A stretch of DNA of 64,000 nt from Acidovorax sp. HDW3 (GTDB lineage: Bacteria > Pseudomonadota > Gammaproteobacteria > Burkholderiales > Burkholderiaceae_C), in assembly GCF_011303755.1 (NCBI RefSeq), contig NZ_CP049885.1, positions 974,001-1,038,000 on the forward strand. Direction: 5' to 3'. Below the pieces are notes generated by a model that was given only the letters and a program-made list of their open reading frames with translations, was not told where the DNA came from and did no database searches. This document shows positions 36,183 through 44,327 of the stretch, piece by piece; position 1 is the first letter of the stretch; every line of letters starts with the position of its first letter. The position numbers were made by a program, and so were the translations under genes.

Positions 36183-37112
36183 ATGACCGTACTCGTTATT
36201 GCTGAACACGACAACGCCTCGCTGAAGGCGGCCACGCTCAATACCGTCACCGCCGCCCTGGCTTGTGGTGGCGACGTGCACGTGCTCGTCGCCGGTGAAG
36301 GCGCAGCCGCTGCCGCCCAGGCCGCCGCCCAGATCGCTGGCGTGGCCAAGGTGCTGCACGCCGACGGCGCTGCCCTCAAGGACGGCCTGGCCGAAGCCCT
36401 GGCCGCCCAGGTGCTGGCCGTGGCCGGCAACTACAGCCACATCCTGTTCCCGGCGACCGCCAGCGGCAAGAACGTGGCCCCGCGCGTGGCTGCCAAGCTC
36501 GACGTGGCGCAAATTTCCGACATCACCAAGGTCGTCGCCGCCGACACCTTCGAGCGCCCGATCTACGCCGGCAACGCCATCGCCACCGTGCAGTCTGGCG
36601 ACGCCGTCAAGGTGCTCACCGTGCGTGGCACCGGCTTTGACGCCGCCGCCACCGGTGGCGCCGCCACTGTGGAGAGCGTTGCTGCCGTCGCTGCCAGCGG
36701 CAAGAGCAGCTTTGTCGGCCGCGAGATCTCCAAGAACGACCGCCCCGAGCTGACTGCCGCCAAGATCATCGTCTCCGGTGGCCGCGCCCTGGGCAGCAGC
36801 GAGAAGTTCAACGAAGTCATCACCCCGCTGGCCGACAAGCTCGGCGCTGCCATTGGTGCTTCGCGCGCTGCCGTCGATGCCGGCTACGCCCCGAACGACC
36901 TGCAAGTGGGCCAGACCGGCAAGATCGTCGCGCCCCAGCTGTACGTGGCCTGCGGCATCTCCGGCGCCATCCAGCACCTGGCCGGCATGAAGGACTCCAA
37001 GGTCATCGTGGCGATCAACAAAGACCCGGAAGCGCCGATTTTCTCGGTGGCCGACTACGGCCTGGAAGCCGACCTGTTCACGGCTGTGCCGGAACTGGTG
37101 AAGGCGCTGTAA
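36183..37112 (+). CDS. etfA: electron transfer flavoprotein alpha subunit
   Basis: FAD-carrying alpha subunit of ETF, 309 residues. The C-terminal FAD domain shows [35 protein letters not shown], the [20 protein letters not shown] segment and [14 protein letters not shown]. Cotranscribed with etfB. An intrinsic terminator follows, then an acyl-CoA dehydrogenase gene that is a likely electron donor. Confidence 0.97.
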   Translation: MTVLVIAEHDNASLKAATLNTVTAALACGGDVHVLVAGEGAAAAAQAAAQIAGVAKVLHADGAALKDGLAEALAAQVLAVAGNYSHILFPATASGKNVAPRVAAKLDVAQISDITKVVAADTFERPIYAGNAIATVQSGDAVKVLTVRGTGFDAAATGGAATVESVAAVAASGKSSFVGREISKNDRPELTAAKIIVSGGRALGSSEKFNEVITPLADKLGAAIGASRAAVDAGYAPNDLQVGQTGKIVAPQLYVACGISGAIQHLAGMKDSKVIVAINKDPEAPIFSVADYGLEADLFTAVPELVKAL

Positions 37113-37129
37113 ACCGCCGCGCTGCACAC

Positions 37130-37157
37130 AAGGCATCGCTTGCGATGCCTTTTTTTT
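37130..37157 (+). terminator. intrinsic terminator of etfBA
   Basis: AAGGCATCGC TT GCGATGCCTT: a 10-bp perfect stem followed by T residues. It lies 17 bp after etfA; the acyl-CoA dehydrogenase starts 42 bp further on. Confidence 0.9.
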
Positions 37158-37198
37158 GACTGCCTTGCCGCCCCCGCTTTTTTTGCATTGGAGACCCC

Positions 37199-38989
37199 AT
37201 GAGCTACACCGCCCCCGTCAAAGACATGCTGTTTGCGATGGAACACCTGGCCCGCATCGACCAGGTGGCGCAGATCCCCGGTTTTGAAGACGCTGGCCTG
37301 GAGACGGCTGCCGCCGTGCTGGAGGAATGCGCCAAGTTCAACGAGGGCGTGGTGGCGCCGCTGAACTTCGAGGGCGACAAGAACCCCTCGTCCTGGGCGG
37401 ACGGCCAGGTCACGACCAGCCCTGGCTTCAAGCAGGCGTTTGCCCAGTTTGCCGAGGGCGGCTGGCAGGGGCTGCAGCACCCGGTCGATTGCGGTGGCCA
37501 GGGCCTGCCCAAGACCATAGGCGCTGCCTGTGTCGAGATGATCAACAGCGCCAACCTGAGCTTTGCCCTGTGCCCGCTGCTGACCGACGGCGCCATCGAG
37601 GCCCTGCTGACCGCTGGCAGCGACGCCCTCAAGGCCACCTACCTGGAAAAGCTGGTGTCCGGCCAATGGACAGGCACCATGAACCTGACCGAGCCCCAGG
37701 CGGGCTCCGACCTGGCGCTGGTGCGCACCAAGGCCGAGCCCCAGGCCGACGGCACGTACAAAATTTTTGGCACCAAGATTTTCATCACCTACGGTGAGCA
37801 CGACATGGCCGAGAACATCGTGCACCTGGTGCTCGCGCGCGTGGCCGGCGCGCCCGAGGGCGTCAAGGGCATCAGCCTGTTCGTCGTGCCCAAGTTCATG
37901 GTCAATGCGGACGGCAGCCTGGGCGCGCGCAACGACGCGCACTGCGTGAGCATCGAGCACAAGCTCGGCATCAAGGCCAGCCCGACGGCAGTGCTGCAGT
38001 TTGGCGACCACGGCGGCGCCATCGGCTACCTGGTGGGCGAAGAAAACCGGGGCCTGGAGTACATGTTCATCATGATGAACGCCGCGCGCTACGGCGTCGG
38101 CCTGCAGGGCATTGCCGTGGCCGAGCGTTCGTACCAACATGCGGTGGCGTACGCCCGCGAGCGCGTGCAAAGCCGCCCGGTCGATGGTTCGATCAAGGCC
38201 AGCGCGGCCATCATCCACCACCCGGACGTGCGCCGTATGCTCATGACGATGCGCGCCTACACCGAAGCCTGCCGCGCCATGGCCAGCGTCGCTGCCGCCG
38301 CGTTCGACGCCGCGCACCACCACCCCGACGCCCAGGTGCGCAGCGACAACGCCGCGTTCTACGAATTCCTGGTGCCGCTGGTCAAGGGCTACAGCACCGA
38401 GATGAGCCAGGAAGTCACCAGCCTGGGCGTGCAGGTGCACGGCGGCATGGGCTTCATCGAGGAAACCGGCGCCGCCCAGTACTACCGCGACAGCAAAATT
38501 CTGACCATCTACGAAGGCACGACCGCCATCCAGGCCAACGACCTGGTGGGCCGCAAGACGGCCCGCGACGGCGGCCAGATGGCCCGCGCCGTTGCCGCAC
38601 AAATCGCCAAGACCGAGGCCGAGCTGACCGAAACCGGTACGCCCGCCGCCCTGGCCGTGGCGCGCGAGCTGGCCGCTGCGCGCGCCGCCTACCTGGAGGT
38701 GGTGGACTTCGTTGCCGGCCAGACCAAGGCCCAGCCCAACGCCGTCTACGCTGCCAGCGTGCCCTACCTGATGCTCGCCGGCAACCTCGTCGCCGGCTGG
38801 CAAATGGGCCGCGCCCTGCTGGTGGCGCAGGCCAAGGCCGCCGCCGGCGAGGAGGTGGACTTCATGCAGGCCAAGGTGATCACGGCGCGTTTCTACGCCG
38901 AGCACATCCTGGTCAAGGCCGCCGGCCTGCGCAGCGCCATCCTGCACGGTGGCGAGAGCGTGTGCGCCCTGCCGCTGGAGGCTTTCTAA
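37199..38989 (+). CDS. acyl-CoA dehydrogenase (long, about 600-aa type)
   Basis: FAD-dependent alpha,beta-dehydrogenation of an acyl-CoA, with ETF as acceptor. 596 residues: a helical N-terminal domain, the middle beta domain with MNLTEPQAGSDLALVRT, the C-terminal helical domain with the catalytic-base segment YEGTTAIQANDL, and an additional C-terminal domain of about 120 residues. The layout is that of the DmdC-like (methylmercaptopropionyl-CoA) and related long acyl-CoA dehydrogenases. The substrate cannot be assigned from sequence. CATTGGAGACC precedes the ATG. Placed after etfBA. Confidence 0.92.
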   Translation: MSYTAPVKDMLFAMEHLARIDQVAQIPGFEDAGLETAAAVLEECAKFNEGVVAPLNFEGDKNPSSWADGQVTTSPGFKQAFAQFAEGGWQGLQHPVDCGGQGLPKTIGAACVEMINSANLSFALCPLLTDGAIEALLTAGSDALKATYLEKLVSGQWTGTMNLTEPQAGSDLALVRTKAEPQADGTYKIFGTKIFITYGEHDMAENIVHLVLARVAGAPEGVKGISLFVVPKFMVNADGSLGARNDAHCVSIEHKLGIKASPTAVLQFGDHGGAIGYLVGEENRGLEYMFIMMNAARYGVGLQGIAVAERSYQHAVAYARERVQSRPVDGSIKASAAIIHHPDVRRMLMTMRAYTEACRAMASVAAAAFDAAHHHPDAQVRSDNAAFYEFLVPLVKGYSTEMSQEVTSLGVQVHGGMGFIEETGAAQYYRDSKILTIYEGTTAIQANDLVGRKTARDGGQMARAVAAQIAKTEAELTETGTPAALAVARELAAARAAYLEVVDFVAGQTKAQPNAVYAASVPYLMLAGNLVAGWQMGRALLVAQAKAAAGEEVDFMQAKVITARFYAEHILVKAAGLRSAILHGGESVCALPLEAF

Positions 38990-39012
38990 ACCGGGGCCTG
39001 GCCTGAGGTTGC

Positions 39013-39066
39013 TATAAAAACAAGAGCTGCTAGCGCTTGATGGATAAGCGTTAGCGGCTCTTTTTA
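39013..39066. repeat. palindromic intergenic repeat, copy 6, acting as terminator
   Basis: GAGCTGCTAGCGCTT GATGGAT AAGCGTTAGCGGCTC followed by five T: a 15-bp near-perfect stem, starting at 39024. It is both the best-formed member of the repeat family and a convincing intrinsic terminator after the acyl-CoA dehydrogenase gene. Confidence 0.85.
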
Positions 39067-39085
39067 TTGGAAAAAGGAGTTTGCT

Positions 39086-40039
39086 ATGTCTCTGCCCCCA
39101 CTGCTGCAAAAGCTGCGCCTGCCCGTCATTGCGTCCCCCATGTTCATCGTCAGCACGCCGGCGCTGGTGATTGCGCAATGCCAGGCCGGCATCGTCGGCT
39201 CCATGCCGGCGCTCAACGCCCGCCCGGCGGCGCAGCTCGCGGACTGGCTGGCCGAAATCACCGAAACCCTGGCCGCCTGGGACAAGGCGCACCCCGAGTC
39301 GCCGGCCGCGCCCTTTGCCATCAACCAGATCGTGCACAAGAGCAACGACCGCCTGGAGCACGACATGCAGGTCTGCGCCCAGTACAAGGTGCCGCTGGTC
39401 ATCACCAGCCTGGGCGCGCGCGAGGACGTGAACCAGGCCGTGCACGGCTGGGGCGGCCTGGTGCTGCACGACGTCATCAACAACAAGTTCGCGCACAAGG
39501 CGATTGACAAGGGCGCCGACGGCCTGATCGCCGTGGCCACCGGCGCCGGCGGCCACGCCGGGGTGAAAAACCCGTTCCCGCTGGTGCAGGAGATCCGCCA
39601 GTGGTTCGACGGCCCGCTGGCGCTCTCGGGCGCCATCGCCACGGGCGACGCCGTGCTCGCCGCCCAGGCTTGCGGCGCGGACTTGGCCTACATCGGCTCG
39701 GCCTTCATCGCCACCGAGGAAGCGCGCGCGCAGGATGCGTACAAGCAGGCCATCGTCGATGGCAGCTCTGACGACATCGTCTACACCAACCTCTTTACCG
39801 GCGTGCACGGCAACTACCTGGCGCCGTCGATCCGCGCTGCCGGGCTCGACCCCGAGCACCTGCCCGAGTCCGACCCCAGCAAGATGAACTTTGGCGGCAA
39901 TGCGGCGGCCAAGGCGTGGAAGGATATCTGGGGCTGCGGCCAGGGCATTGGCGCCGTCAACGCCGTGCTGCCCGCCGCCGAGCTGGTGGCGCGCCTGGAG
40001 CGCGAATACCGCGCCGCGCGCTCGCGCCTGGCGCTATAG
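39086..40039 (+). CDS. nitronate monooxygenase-like flavin oxidoreductase
   Basis: FMN-dependent NAD(P)H oxidoreductase of the 2-nitropropane dioxygenase/nitronate monooxygenase family, 317 residues. TIM-barrel features include LPVIASPMFIVSTP at the start, AIDKGADGLIAVATGAGGHAG for phosphate binding, and LALSGAIATGDAVLAAQACGADLAYIGSAF. AAAAAGGAG is upstream. The real substrate could be different (enoyl-ACP reductase-like FabK and quinone reductases share the fold). Its last 6 bases overlap the end of the convergent mtfA gene. Confidence 0.85.
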   Translation: MSLPPLLQKLRLPVIASPMFIVSTPALVIAQCQAGIVGSMPALNARPAAQLADWLAEITETLAAWDKAHPESPAAPFAINQIVHKSNDRLEHDMQVCAQYKVPLVITSLGAREDVNQAVHGWGGLVLHDVINNKFAHKAIDKGADGLIAVATGAGGHAGVKNPFPLVQEIRQWFDGPLALSGAIATGDAVLAAQACGADLAYIGSAFIATEEARAQDAYKQAIVDGSSDDIVYTNLFTGVHGNYLAPSIRAAGLDPEHLPESDPSKMNFGGNAAAKAWKDIWGCGQGIGAVNAVLPAAELVARLEREYRAARSRLAL

Positions 40040-40843
40040 GCCGGGGCGGCGAAACAAGCCGTCGAGCAGCGGCGCGAGCGCGGGAAACTCCGCCGCAAAG
40101 CGCGTGCGCTGCACGCAGTAGGCTTCGCAGGCCACGGCGAAGAACTCTTCTGGCGCCGTGGCGCCATAGGCATCGAGCCAGGGGCGGGGGCCGCCAAAAC
40201 GCTGGGCGATGATGGTCTGCTCACGAAACGCCGCGTAGGCTGGCGCCCAGGCGTCGTGCCAGCGCTGGCGCGCGGCGCTGGCGCTGGCCTCGCCCATGAA
40301 GCCGGCGGGCAGCGGCGGGTAGCCGTCGGCGCGGCCGTTGCGCATGTCGATCTTGTGCGCGCATTCATGGACGACGACGTTGTGGCCGTGCGCCCAGCTG
40401 TGCGCACACTGCTGTACCGCCTGCCAGCTGAGCATGATGGGGCCGCCCTGCATGGCCTCGCCCATCAGCTCCTCGTGGTAGTGGTGCACCACGCCGGCTT
40501 CGTCGATGGCGCTGCGCCGCGCCAGCGCGTCGCCCGGCTGCACGACGATGCCGACAAAGTCGTCGTACCAGGTAATGGCTTTTTCGGGTGGATCCAGGTG
40601 CAGCAGCGGCAGGCAGGCCTGGGCGGCAATCTGCAGTGCCATGGCGTCGCTCACCTCCAGGCCGTGGGCGCCAGAAAACTCCTTGCGCTGCAAGAACAGC
40701 GCCGCCAGGGCGCGCAGGCGGGCTTGCTCGGCCAGGCTCAGGGCCGTCAGGAAGGGGTAGGGCGCCAGGGCGGCGAGCCACAGCGGGGCGTCGATGGCGG
40801 GCAGGGGGGCGAAGCGGGCGCGCAGGCGACGTAAAAAATGCAT
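40034..40843 (-). CDS. mtfA: MtfA-type zinc peptidase (M90)
   Basis: Cytoplasmic zinc metallopeptidase of the MtfA family, which in E. coli binds the Mlc repressor and so influences glucose uptake. 269 residues. The zinc motif HECAHKID (HExxH type) lies in NVVVHECAHKIDM, with the third ligand Glu probably in APEEFFAVACEAYC. FSGAHGLEVSDAMALQIAAQAC and WYDDFVGIVVQP are family segments. The start ATG at 40843 is a few bases from the left end of the MITE-like element. Confidence 0.9.
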   Translation of the reverse strand: MHFLRRLRARFAPLPAIDAPLWLAALAPYPFLTALSLAEQARLRALAALFLQRKEFSGAHGLEVSDAMALQIAAQACLPLLHLDPPEKAITWYDDFVGIVVQPGDALARRSAIDEAGVVHHYHEELMGEAMQGGPIMLSWQAVQQCAHSWAHGHNVVVHECAHKIDMRNGRADGYPPLPAGFMGEASASAARQRWHDAWAPAYAAFREQTIIAQRFGGPRPWLDAYGATAPEEFFAVACEAYCVQRTRFAAEFPALAPLLDGLFRRPGL

Positions 40844-40848
40844 GGCCC

Positions 40849-41092
40849 GTTAACCTAAATCCGGCAGTTGGATGCGCCCGTCAGTGCTGTGATGGGTGTG
40901 CCAGGCAAGACGAGAGGACGCCGCGCACTCCTGTGCGCAAGGACGAGCAACGCAGCATGGCGCGGCCAGCACGGTGCTGGCGGGTGCATAGCGCTCTTAC
41001 CCAATAAGTGAAGCCTGCCGGAGCCAAAAATGTCAAAGCGCATAAGGTGTTATTGAGGGTTGCAAGCGATCAACTGCCGGATTTGGGTTAAC
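40849..41092. mobile_element. MITE-like element with 22-bp terminal inverted repeats
   Basis: A 244-bp segment bounded by inverted repeats: left 40849-40870 (starting GTTAACCTAAATCCGG) and right 41071-41092 (ending CCGGATTTGGGTTAAC), 21 of 22 bases paired. It has no ORF of its own and contains stretches such as GACGAGAGGACGCC and CGCAAGGACGAGCAACGC. The right inverted repeat contains the lpxH stop codon (41088-41090), so the element forms the 3' end of lpxH. Non-autonomous transposition is inferred from structure; no clear target-site duplication is visible. Confidence 0.65.
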
Positions 41093-41861
41093 TGGGGGCG
41101 AGGTGGATGCGCTGCAAGCCTGCGGCCGTCAGGCGCAGCAGATCGGCGCGTGGCGGCTGCGCGGCCAGTTCCCAGTCGGACAGGACGTGGCGCTGCAGGC
41201 CGGGTGCGAGCAGGTGCGTGGCCGGGCGGTGGGTGTGGCCGTGGATCAGGCTCTGGGCCTGGGCGGCGTGCAGCCAGGCGCAGGCGGCGGCGCTATCCAC
41301 ATCCGCATAGGGCTGGCCGCTGTGCTTGAGCGCTTCGCTCTCGGTGCGGGCGCTGCGTGCCTGGGCGCGGCGCACGGCCAGCGGCTGGGCCAGAAATTGC
41401 TGCTGCCAGCCGGGGCTGCGCGCCAGGGCGCGAAAGCGCTGGTAGGCGGTGTCGTCCAGGCACAGCGCGTCGCCGTGCGAGAGCAGCCAGCGCGCGCCGG
41501 CAAAGGTCAGCACCGTGGGGTCGGCCAGCAGCGCCATGCCGCTGGCCTGGGCCAGGCCGCTGCCGGCGAGAAAGTCGCGGTTGCCGTGCAGGAAGAACAG
41601 CGCGCGCTGGCGTGCGGCCTGGGCCAGCAGGGCGCAGCAGCGCGCTTCAAAACTGTGGGGTTCGCTCAGGGCGTCGTCGCCGACCCAGACCTCGAACAGG
41701 TCGCCGAGGATGAAGACGGCGTCCGCCGGGCTGTGGGCCAGGTAGTGCGCGAGTGCGGCCAGCGTTGCCGGCGCGCTCTCTTGCAGGTGCAGGTCGGAGA
41801 AAAAATCGACCGTGCGCCAGGCAGCGGGGGCGATGAGCTCCTGGGCCGGGGGCACGGTCAT
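41088..41861 (-). CDS. lpxH: UDP-2,3-diacylglucosamine diphosphatase
   Basis: Lipid A pathway: cleaves UDP-2,3-diacylglucosamine to lipid X and UMP. Calcineurin-like metallophosphatase of 257 residues with all metal motifs: FFSDLHL, LGDLFEVWVGDD, FLHGNRDF, LSHGDALC and IHGHTHRP. Peripheral membrane enzyme. The stop codon lies within the terminal repeat of the adjacent MITE-like element, so the last residues (LAPS) may differ from the ancestral protein. It follows ppiB by 19 bp on the same strand. Confidence 0.95.
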   Translation of the reverse strand: MTVPPAQELIAPAAWRTVDFFSDLHLQESAPATLAALAHYLAHSPADAVFILGDLFEVWVGDDALSEPHSFEARCCALLAQAARQRALFFLHGNRDFLAGSGLAQASGMALLADPTVLTFAGARWLLSHGDALCLDDTAYQRFRALARSPGWQQQFLAQPLAVRRAQARSARTESEALKHSGQPYADVDSAAACAWLHAAQAQSLIHGHTHRPATHLLAPGLQRHVLSDWELAAQPPRADLLRLTAAGLQRIHLAPS

Positions 41862-41880
41862 TTGCTGCGCGGGGCCTGGT

Positions 41881-42408
41881 TTACAGGGCCACGGCCTTGT
41901 CGATCACCACGGCGTCGAACGGCACGTCGTCGTGGTAGCCCTTGCGCGTGGTGCGCACTTTCTTGATGGCATCGACGATGTCCTCGCCCTTGACGACCTT
42001 GCCGAACACGGCGTAGCCCCAGCCCTGGCCGTTGGGTGCAGTGTGGTTGAGGAAGTCGTTGTTCACGGTGTTGATGAAGAACTGCGCCGTGGCGCTGTGC
42101 GGGTCGCCGGTGCGGGCCATGGCGATGGTGTACTGGGCGTTCTTCAGGCCGTTTTGCGCTTCGTTCTCGATCGGTGCGTCGGTGTCTTTTTGCTTCATGT
42201 CGGGGGTGAAGCCGCCGCCCTGGATCATGAAGTTCTTGATGACGCGGTGGAAGATGGTGCCGTCGTAGTGGCCCTTGTTCACGTAGGCGAGAAAGTTGGC
42301 CGTGCTCTTGGGCGCCTTCTCGGCGTCGAGTTCGAGCGTGATGACGCCCTGGGTGGCGGTTTCAGCGACGTTGATGGTGACGTGCAGTTCGACTTGCGGA
42401 TTGCTCAT
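41881..42408 (-). CDS. ppiB: cytoplasmic cyclophilin (peptidyl-prolyl isomerase B)
   Basis: Cis-trans isomerase of Xaa-Pro bonds, 175 residues and no signal peptide. Cyclophilin motifs: [34 protein letters not shown] and [17 protein letters not shown]. It is encoded directly downstream of a paralogous cyclophilin with a signal peptide, a tandem pair. Confidence 0.95.
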   Translation of the reverse strand: MSNPQVELHVTINVAETATQGVITLELDAEKAPKSTANFLAYVNKGHYDGTIFHRVIKNFMIQGGGFTPDMKQKDTDAPIENEAQNGLKNAQYTIAMARTGDPHSATAQFFINTVNNDFLNHTAPNGQGWGYAVFGKVVKGEDIVDAIKKVRTTRKGYHDDVPFDAVVIDKAVAL

Positions 42409-42432
42409 GGTGTGAAGTCCTTTCGAGGGGGG

Positions 42433-43014
42433 TTACTTGATCAGCGTGGCCGATTGGATCACGACCGGCGTGGTCGGCAGGTTCTGGAAGGCGCCGCCCC
42501 GGTCTTGCGTCGGCGTGGCCTTGATTTTGTCCACCACGTCCTGGCCCTTGATGACCTTGCCGAACACGGTGTAGCCGTAGCCGTCGGGCTTGGGCGCGTT
42601 GAGCATGTCGTTGTTCTTGACGTTGATGAAGAACTGCGCCGTGGCCGTGTGCGGGTTGGCGGTGCGCGCCATGGCGATGGTGTAGGTGTCGTTCTTCAGG
42701 CCGTTTTTCGATTCGAGCTGGATCGGCTCGCGCGTGGGTTTTTGCTGCTGCTTGGTGTCAAAGCCGCCGCCCTGGATCATGAAGCCGTCGATCACGCGGT
42801 GAAAAATCGTGCCGTCGTAGTGCTTGTCCTTGACGTACTGCAGGAAGTTCTCCACCGTCAGCGGCGCCTTTTCGGGTTCGAGCTCGACGACGATGTCGCC
42901 CAGGCTGGTGGCGAGCTTGACCTTGGGGTGTTCCTCGGCCGCTGTTGCTATCGAAAAATGAGCTGCTAGCGCAATCCCAGCAAGCGCCAGGGCCGATTTT
43001 CTGCGTGAAATCAT
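42433..43014 (-). CDS. ppiA: periplasmic cyclophilin (peptidyl-prolyl isomerase A)
   Basis: 193-residue cyclophilin paralogue with an N-terminal signal peptide (MISRRKSALALAGIALAAHF...ATAAEE), hence periplasmic. Core motifs: [34 protein letters not shown] and YTVFGKVIKGQDVVDKI. The DNA for the signal peptide (about 42945-42986) looks like a copy of the palindromic repeat (TTGCTATCG ... GAGCTGCTAGCGC ... AAGCGC). The start overlaps the stop of the L,D-transpeptidase gene (ATGA), so they are coupled. Confidence 0.93.
   Translation of the reverse strand: MISRRKSALALAGIALAAHFSIATAAEEHPKVKLATSLGDIVVELEPEKAPLTVENFLQYVKDKHYDGTIFHRVIDGFMIQGGGFDTKQQQKPTREPIQLESKNGLKNDTYTIAMARTANPHTATAQFFINVKNNDMLNAPKPDGYGYTVFGKVIKGQDVVDKIKATPTQDRGGAFQNLPTTPVVIQSATLIK
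42945..42986. repeat. palindromic repeat copy inside ppiA signal-peptide region
   Basis: TTGCTATCGAAAAATGAGCTGCTAGCGC then AAGCGCC: carries GAGCTGCTAGCGC and GCTATC, the family hallmarks, but its inner arm is diverged. On the minus strand it encodes about AGIALAAHFSIATA of the signal peptide. Confidence 0.65.
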
Positions 43015-44261
43015 CCGATCACTCCTTCAAAAAATATCTTCCATTGTCCCGCCTGGCGCAGCCAGTACTGGCGCTTGATGGGGCCGCTGCGCGCGCCCTG
43101 CGCGACTTCGCCAAAGGTGACGACCATGGTGTCCTCACCATCGTTCCAGCGCAGGTACGAGAGTTCCTTGAGCTGCAGCGCCCGGCTCTGCAGCTGCTGC
43201 AGCTCGCGCGTGAGTACGCCGCGCCAGTCGGCGAGTTTGTACTGCTCGTTGGCAAAGTCGCTGGCGTAAAAGCCCAGCAGCCGTGGGAGGTTGCCATCGT
43301 TCTTGGCCTGGCTCCAGGCTTGCAGGGTTTGCGCAAAGCGCTGGCGTTCGCCCTCCAGGCTCGCTGGCTGCACCCATTGCAGCTGGCGTGCAATCACCAC
43401 CGGGGTGGTGCGCGGCTGCGCCTGGCGCAGCAATTGGCGCAGATCGGGGTTGGCCATGGCGACGCAGCCGTCGGTGGCCTGCGGCGCGCGGGCGTATTGC
43501 TCGGGCGGTGTGCCGTGCAGCCAGATGCCGCTGCCGCCCTTGCCCCGGCGCAGGTCGTAGGGATTGGGGTAGTTGAGCGTGAGCGCACCGGCGCCGTAGA
43601 AGTCGCGCAGGCTTTTGGGGTCGAGGTTGCTGCCGATGTAGTACACGCCCAGCGGCGTGCGCTGGTCGCCTTCCAAGCCTTTTTCCACGCCGAGTTTGCC
43701 GACCGAGACGTAATAGTCGGCCACCAGCTTCATGCCGGAGGCGCTGTTTTCAAATAGGTACAGGCGCGCGCGCGAGGCATCGACGGCAATGGCGTGGCCG
43801 CTGCTGGGGGCTATCTGCATGAACTGCGCCGGCACGCTGCCCGCTGGCGGGCGCTCGCGCAGCGCCTGCAGCCGCAGCCGTGCCTCTTGCTGCAGTTCGG
43901 CGCGTGCGCTGGCCTCGGGGCGGTCGGCTGCGGCGCGCTCGGGCGGCAGCTGGGCCAGCAGCAAGTCGGCGTAGAGCAGCTGCGCGAGTTGAAAGTGCGG
44001 GTGGCTGCGCGCCAGGCGTTCGGCCAGCTGCAGCGCCTGGCGCATCTGCCCTTGGCCGATGTGCTGGTAAATGGCGATCAGGCGCGCCTCGCCCTGGCCG
44101 TCGTCGGCAAGGGCAGGGCGGTGCACCTTTGCGGGGGCGGCGGGCGCTTTGGCGGCGCTGCCACGGGCCCAGATGGGCACGGCAGTGGCAGCCAGGATCA
44201 GGCCCAATCCACAGGCGGCGAGGTGAGAAAAAGAGGGGGAAAAACGTGCCACTGCGCGCAA
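43011..44261 (-). CDS. L,D-transpeptidase (YkuD) with C-terminal NTF2-like domain
   Basis: 416-residue exported protein (signal peptide near residues 12-33, ending PIWARG). A short TPR-like helical part (about 50-135) precedes the YkuD catalytic domain, with conserved His in IWLHGTP and the catalytic Cys in the atypical TDGCVAMANPD (usually SxGC). Such enzymes crosslink peptidoglycan 3-3 or attach lipoproteins. The last approximately 110 residues (from LQAWSQAKNDGNL) look like an NTF2/SnoaL-type domain, also found at the C-terminus of the TPR protein encoded next. In Helicobacter-type Csd6 proteins a similar layout occurs. Confidence 0.88.
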   Translation of the reverse strand: MRAVARFSPSFSHLAACGLGLILAATAVPIWARGSAAKAPAAPAKVHRPALADDGQGEARLIAIYQHIGQGQMRQALQLAERLARSHPHFQLAQLLYADLLLAQLPPERAAADRPEASARAELQQEARLRLQALRERPPAGSVPAQFMQIAPSSGHAIAVDASRARLYLFENSASGMKLVADYYVSVGKLGVEKGLEGDQRTPLGVYYIGSNLDPKSLRDFYGAGALTLNYPNPYDLRRGKGGSGIWLHGTPPEQYARAPQATDGCVAMANPDLRQLLRQAQPRTTPVVIARQLQWVQPASLEGERQRFAQTLQAWSQAKNDGNLPRLLGFYASDFANEQYKLADWRGVLTRELQQLQSRALQLKELSYLRWNDGEDTMVVTFGEVAQGARSGPIKRQYWLRQAGQWKIFFEGVIG

Positions 44262-44275
44262 AAGGCTTTGAGCAG

Positions 44276-44309
44276 AAAAAAATGCGCCCTGCAGGTGGTG
44301 CAGGGCGCA
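44276..44309 (-). terminator. intrinsic terminator after the TPR protein gene
   Basis: On the minus strand TGCGCCCTGCA / TGCAGGGCGCA forms an 11-bp stem with a 5-base loop, followed by a T-run (A-run at 44276-44282 on the plus strand). It lies about 20 bp after the TPR gene stop and 15 bp before the L,D-transpeptidase start. Confidence 0.85.
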
Positions 44310-44327
44310 GGCGTTGGGCCCAGGGGT

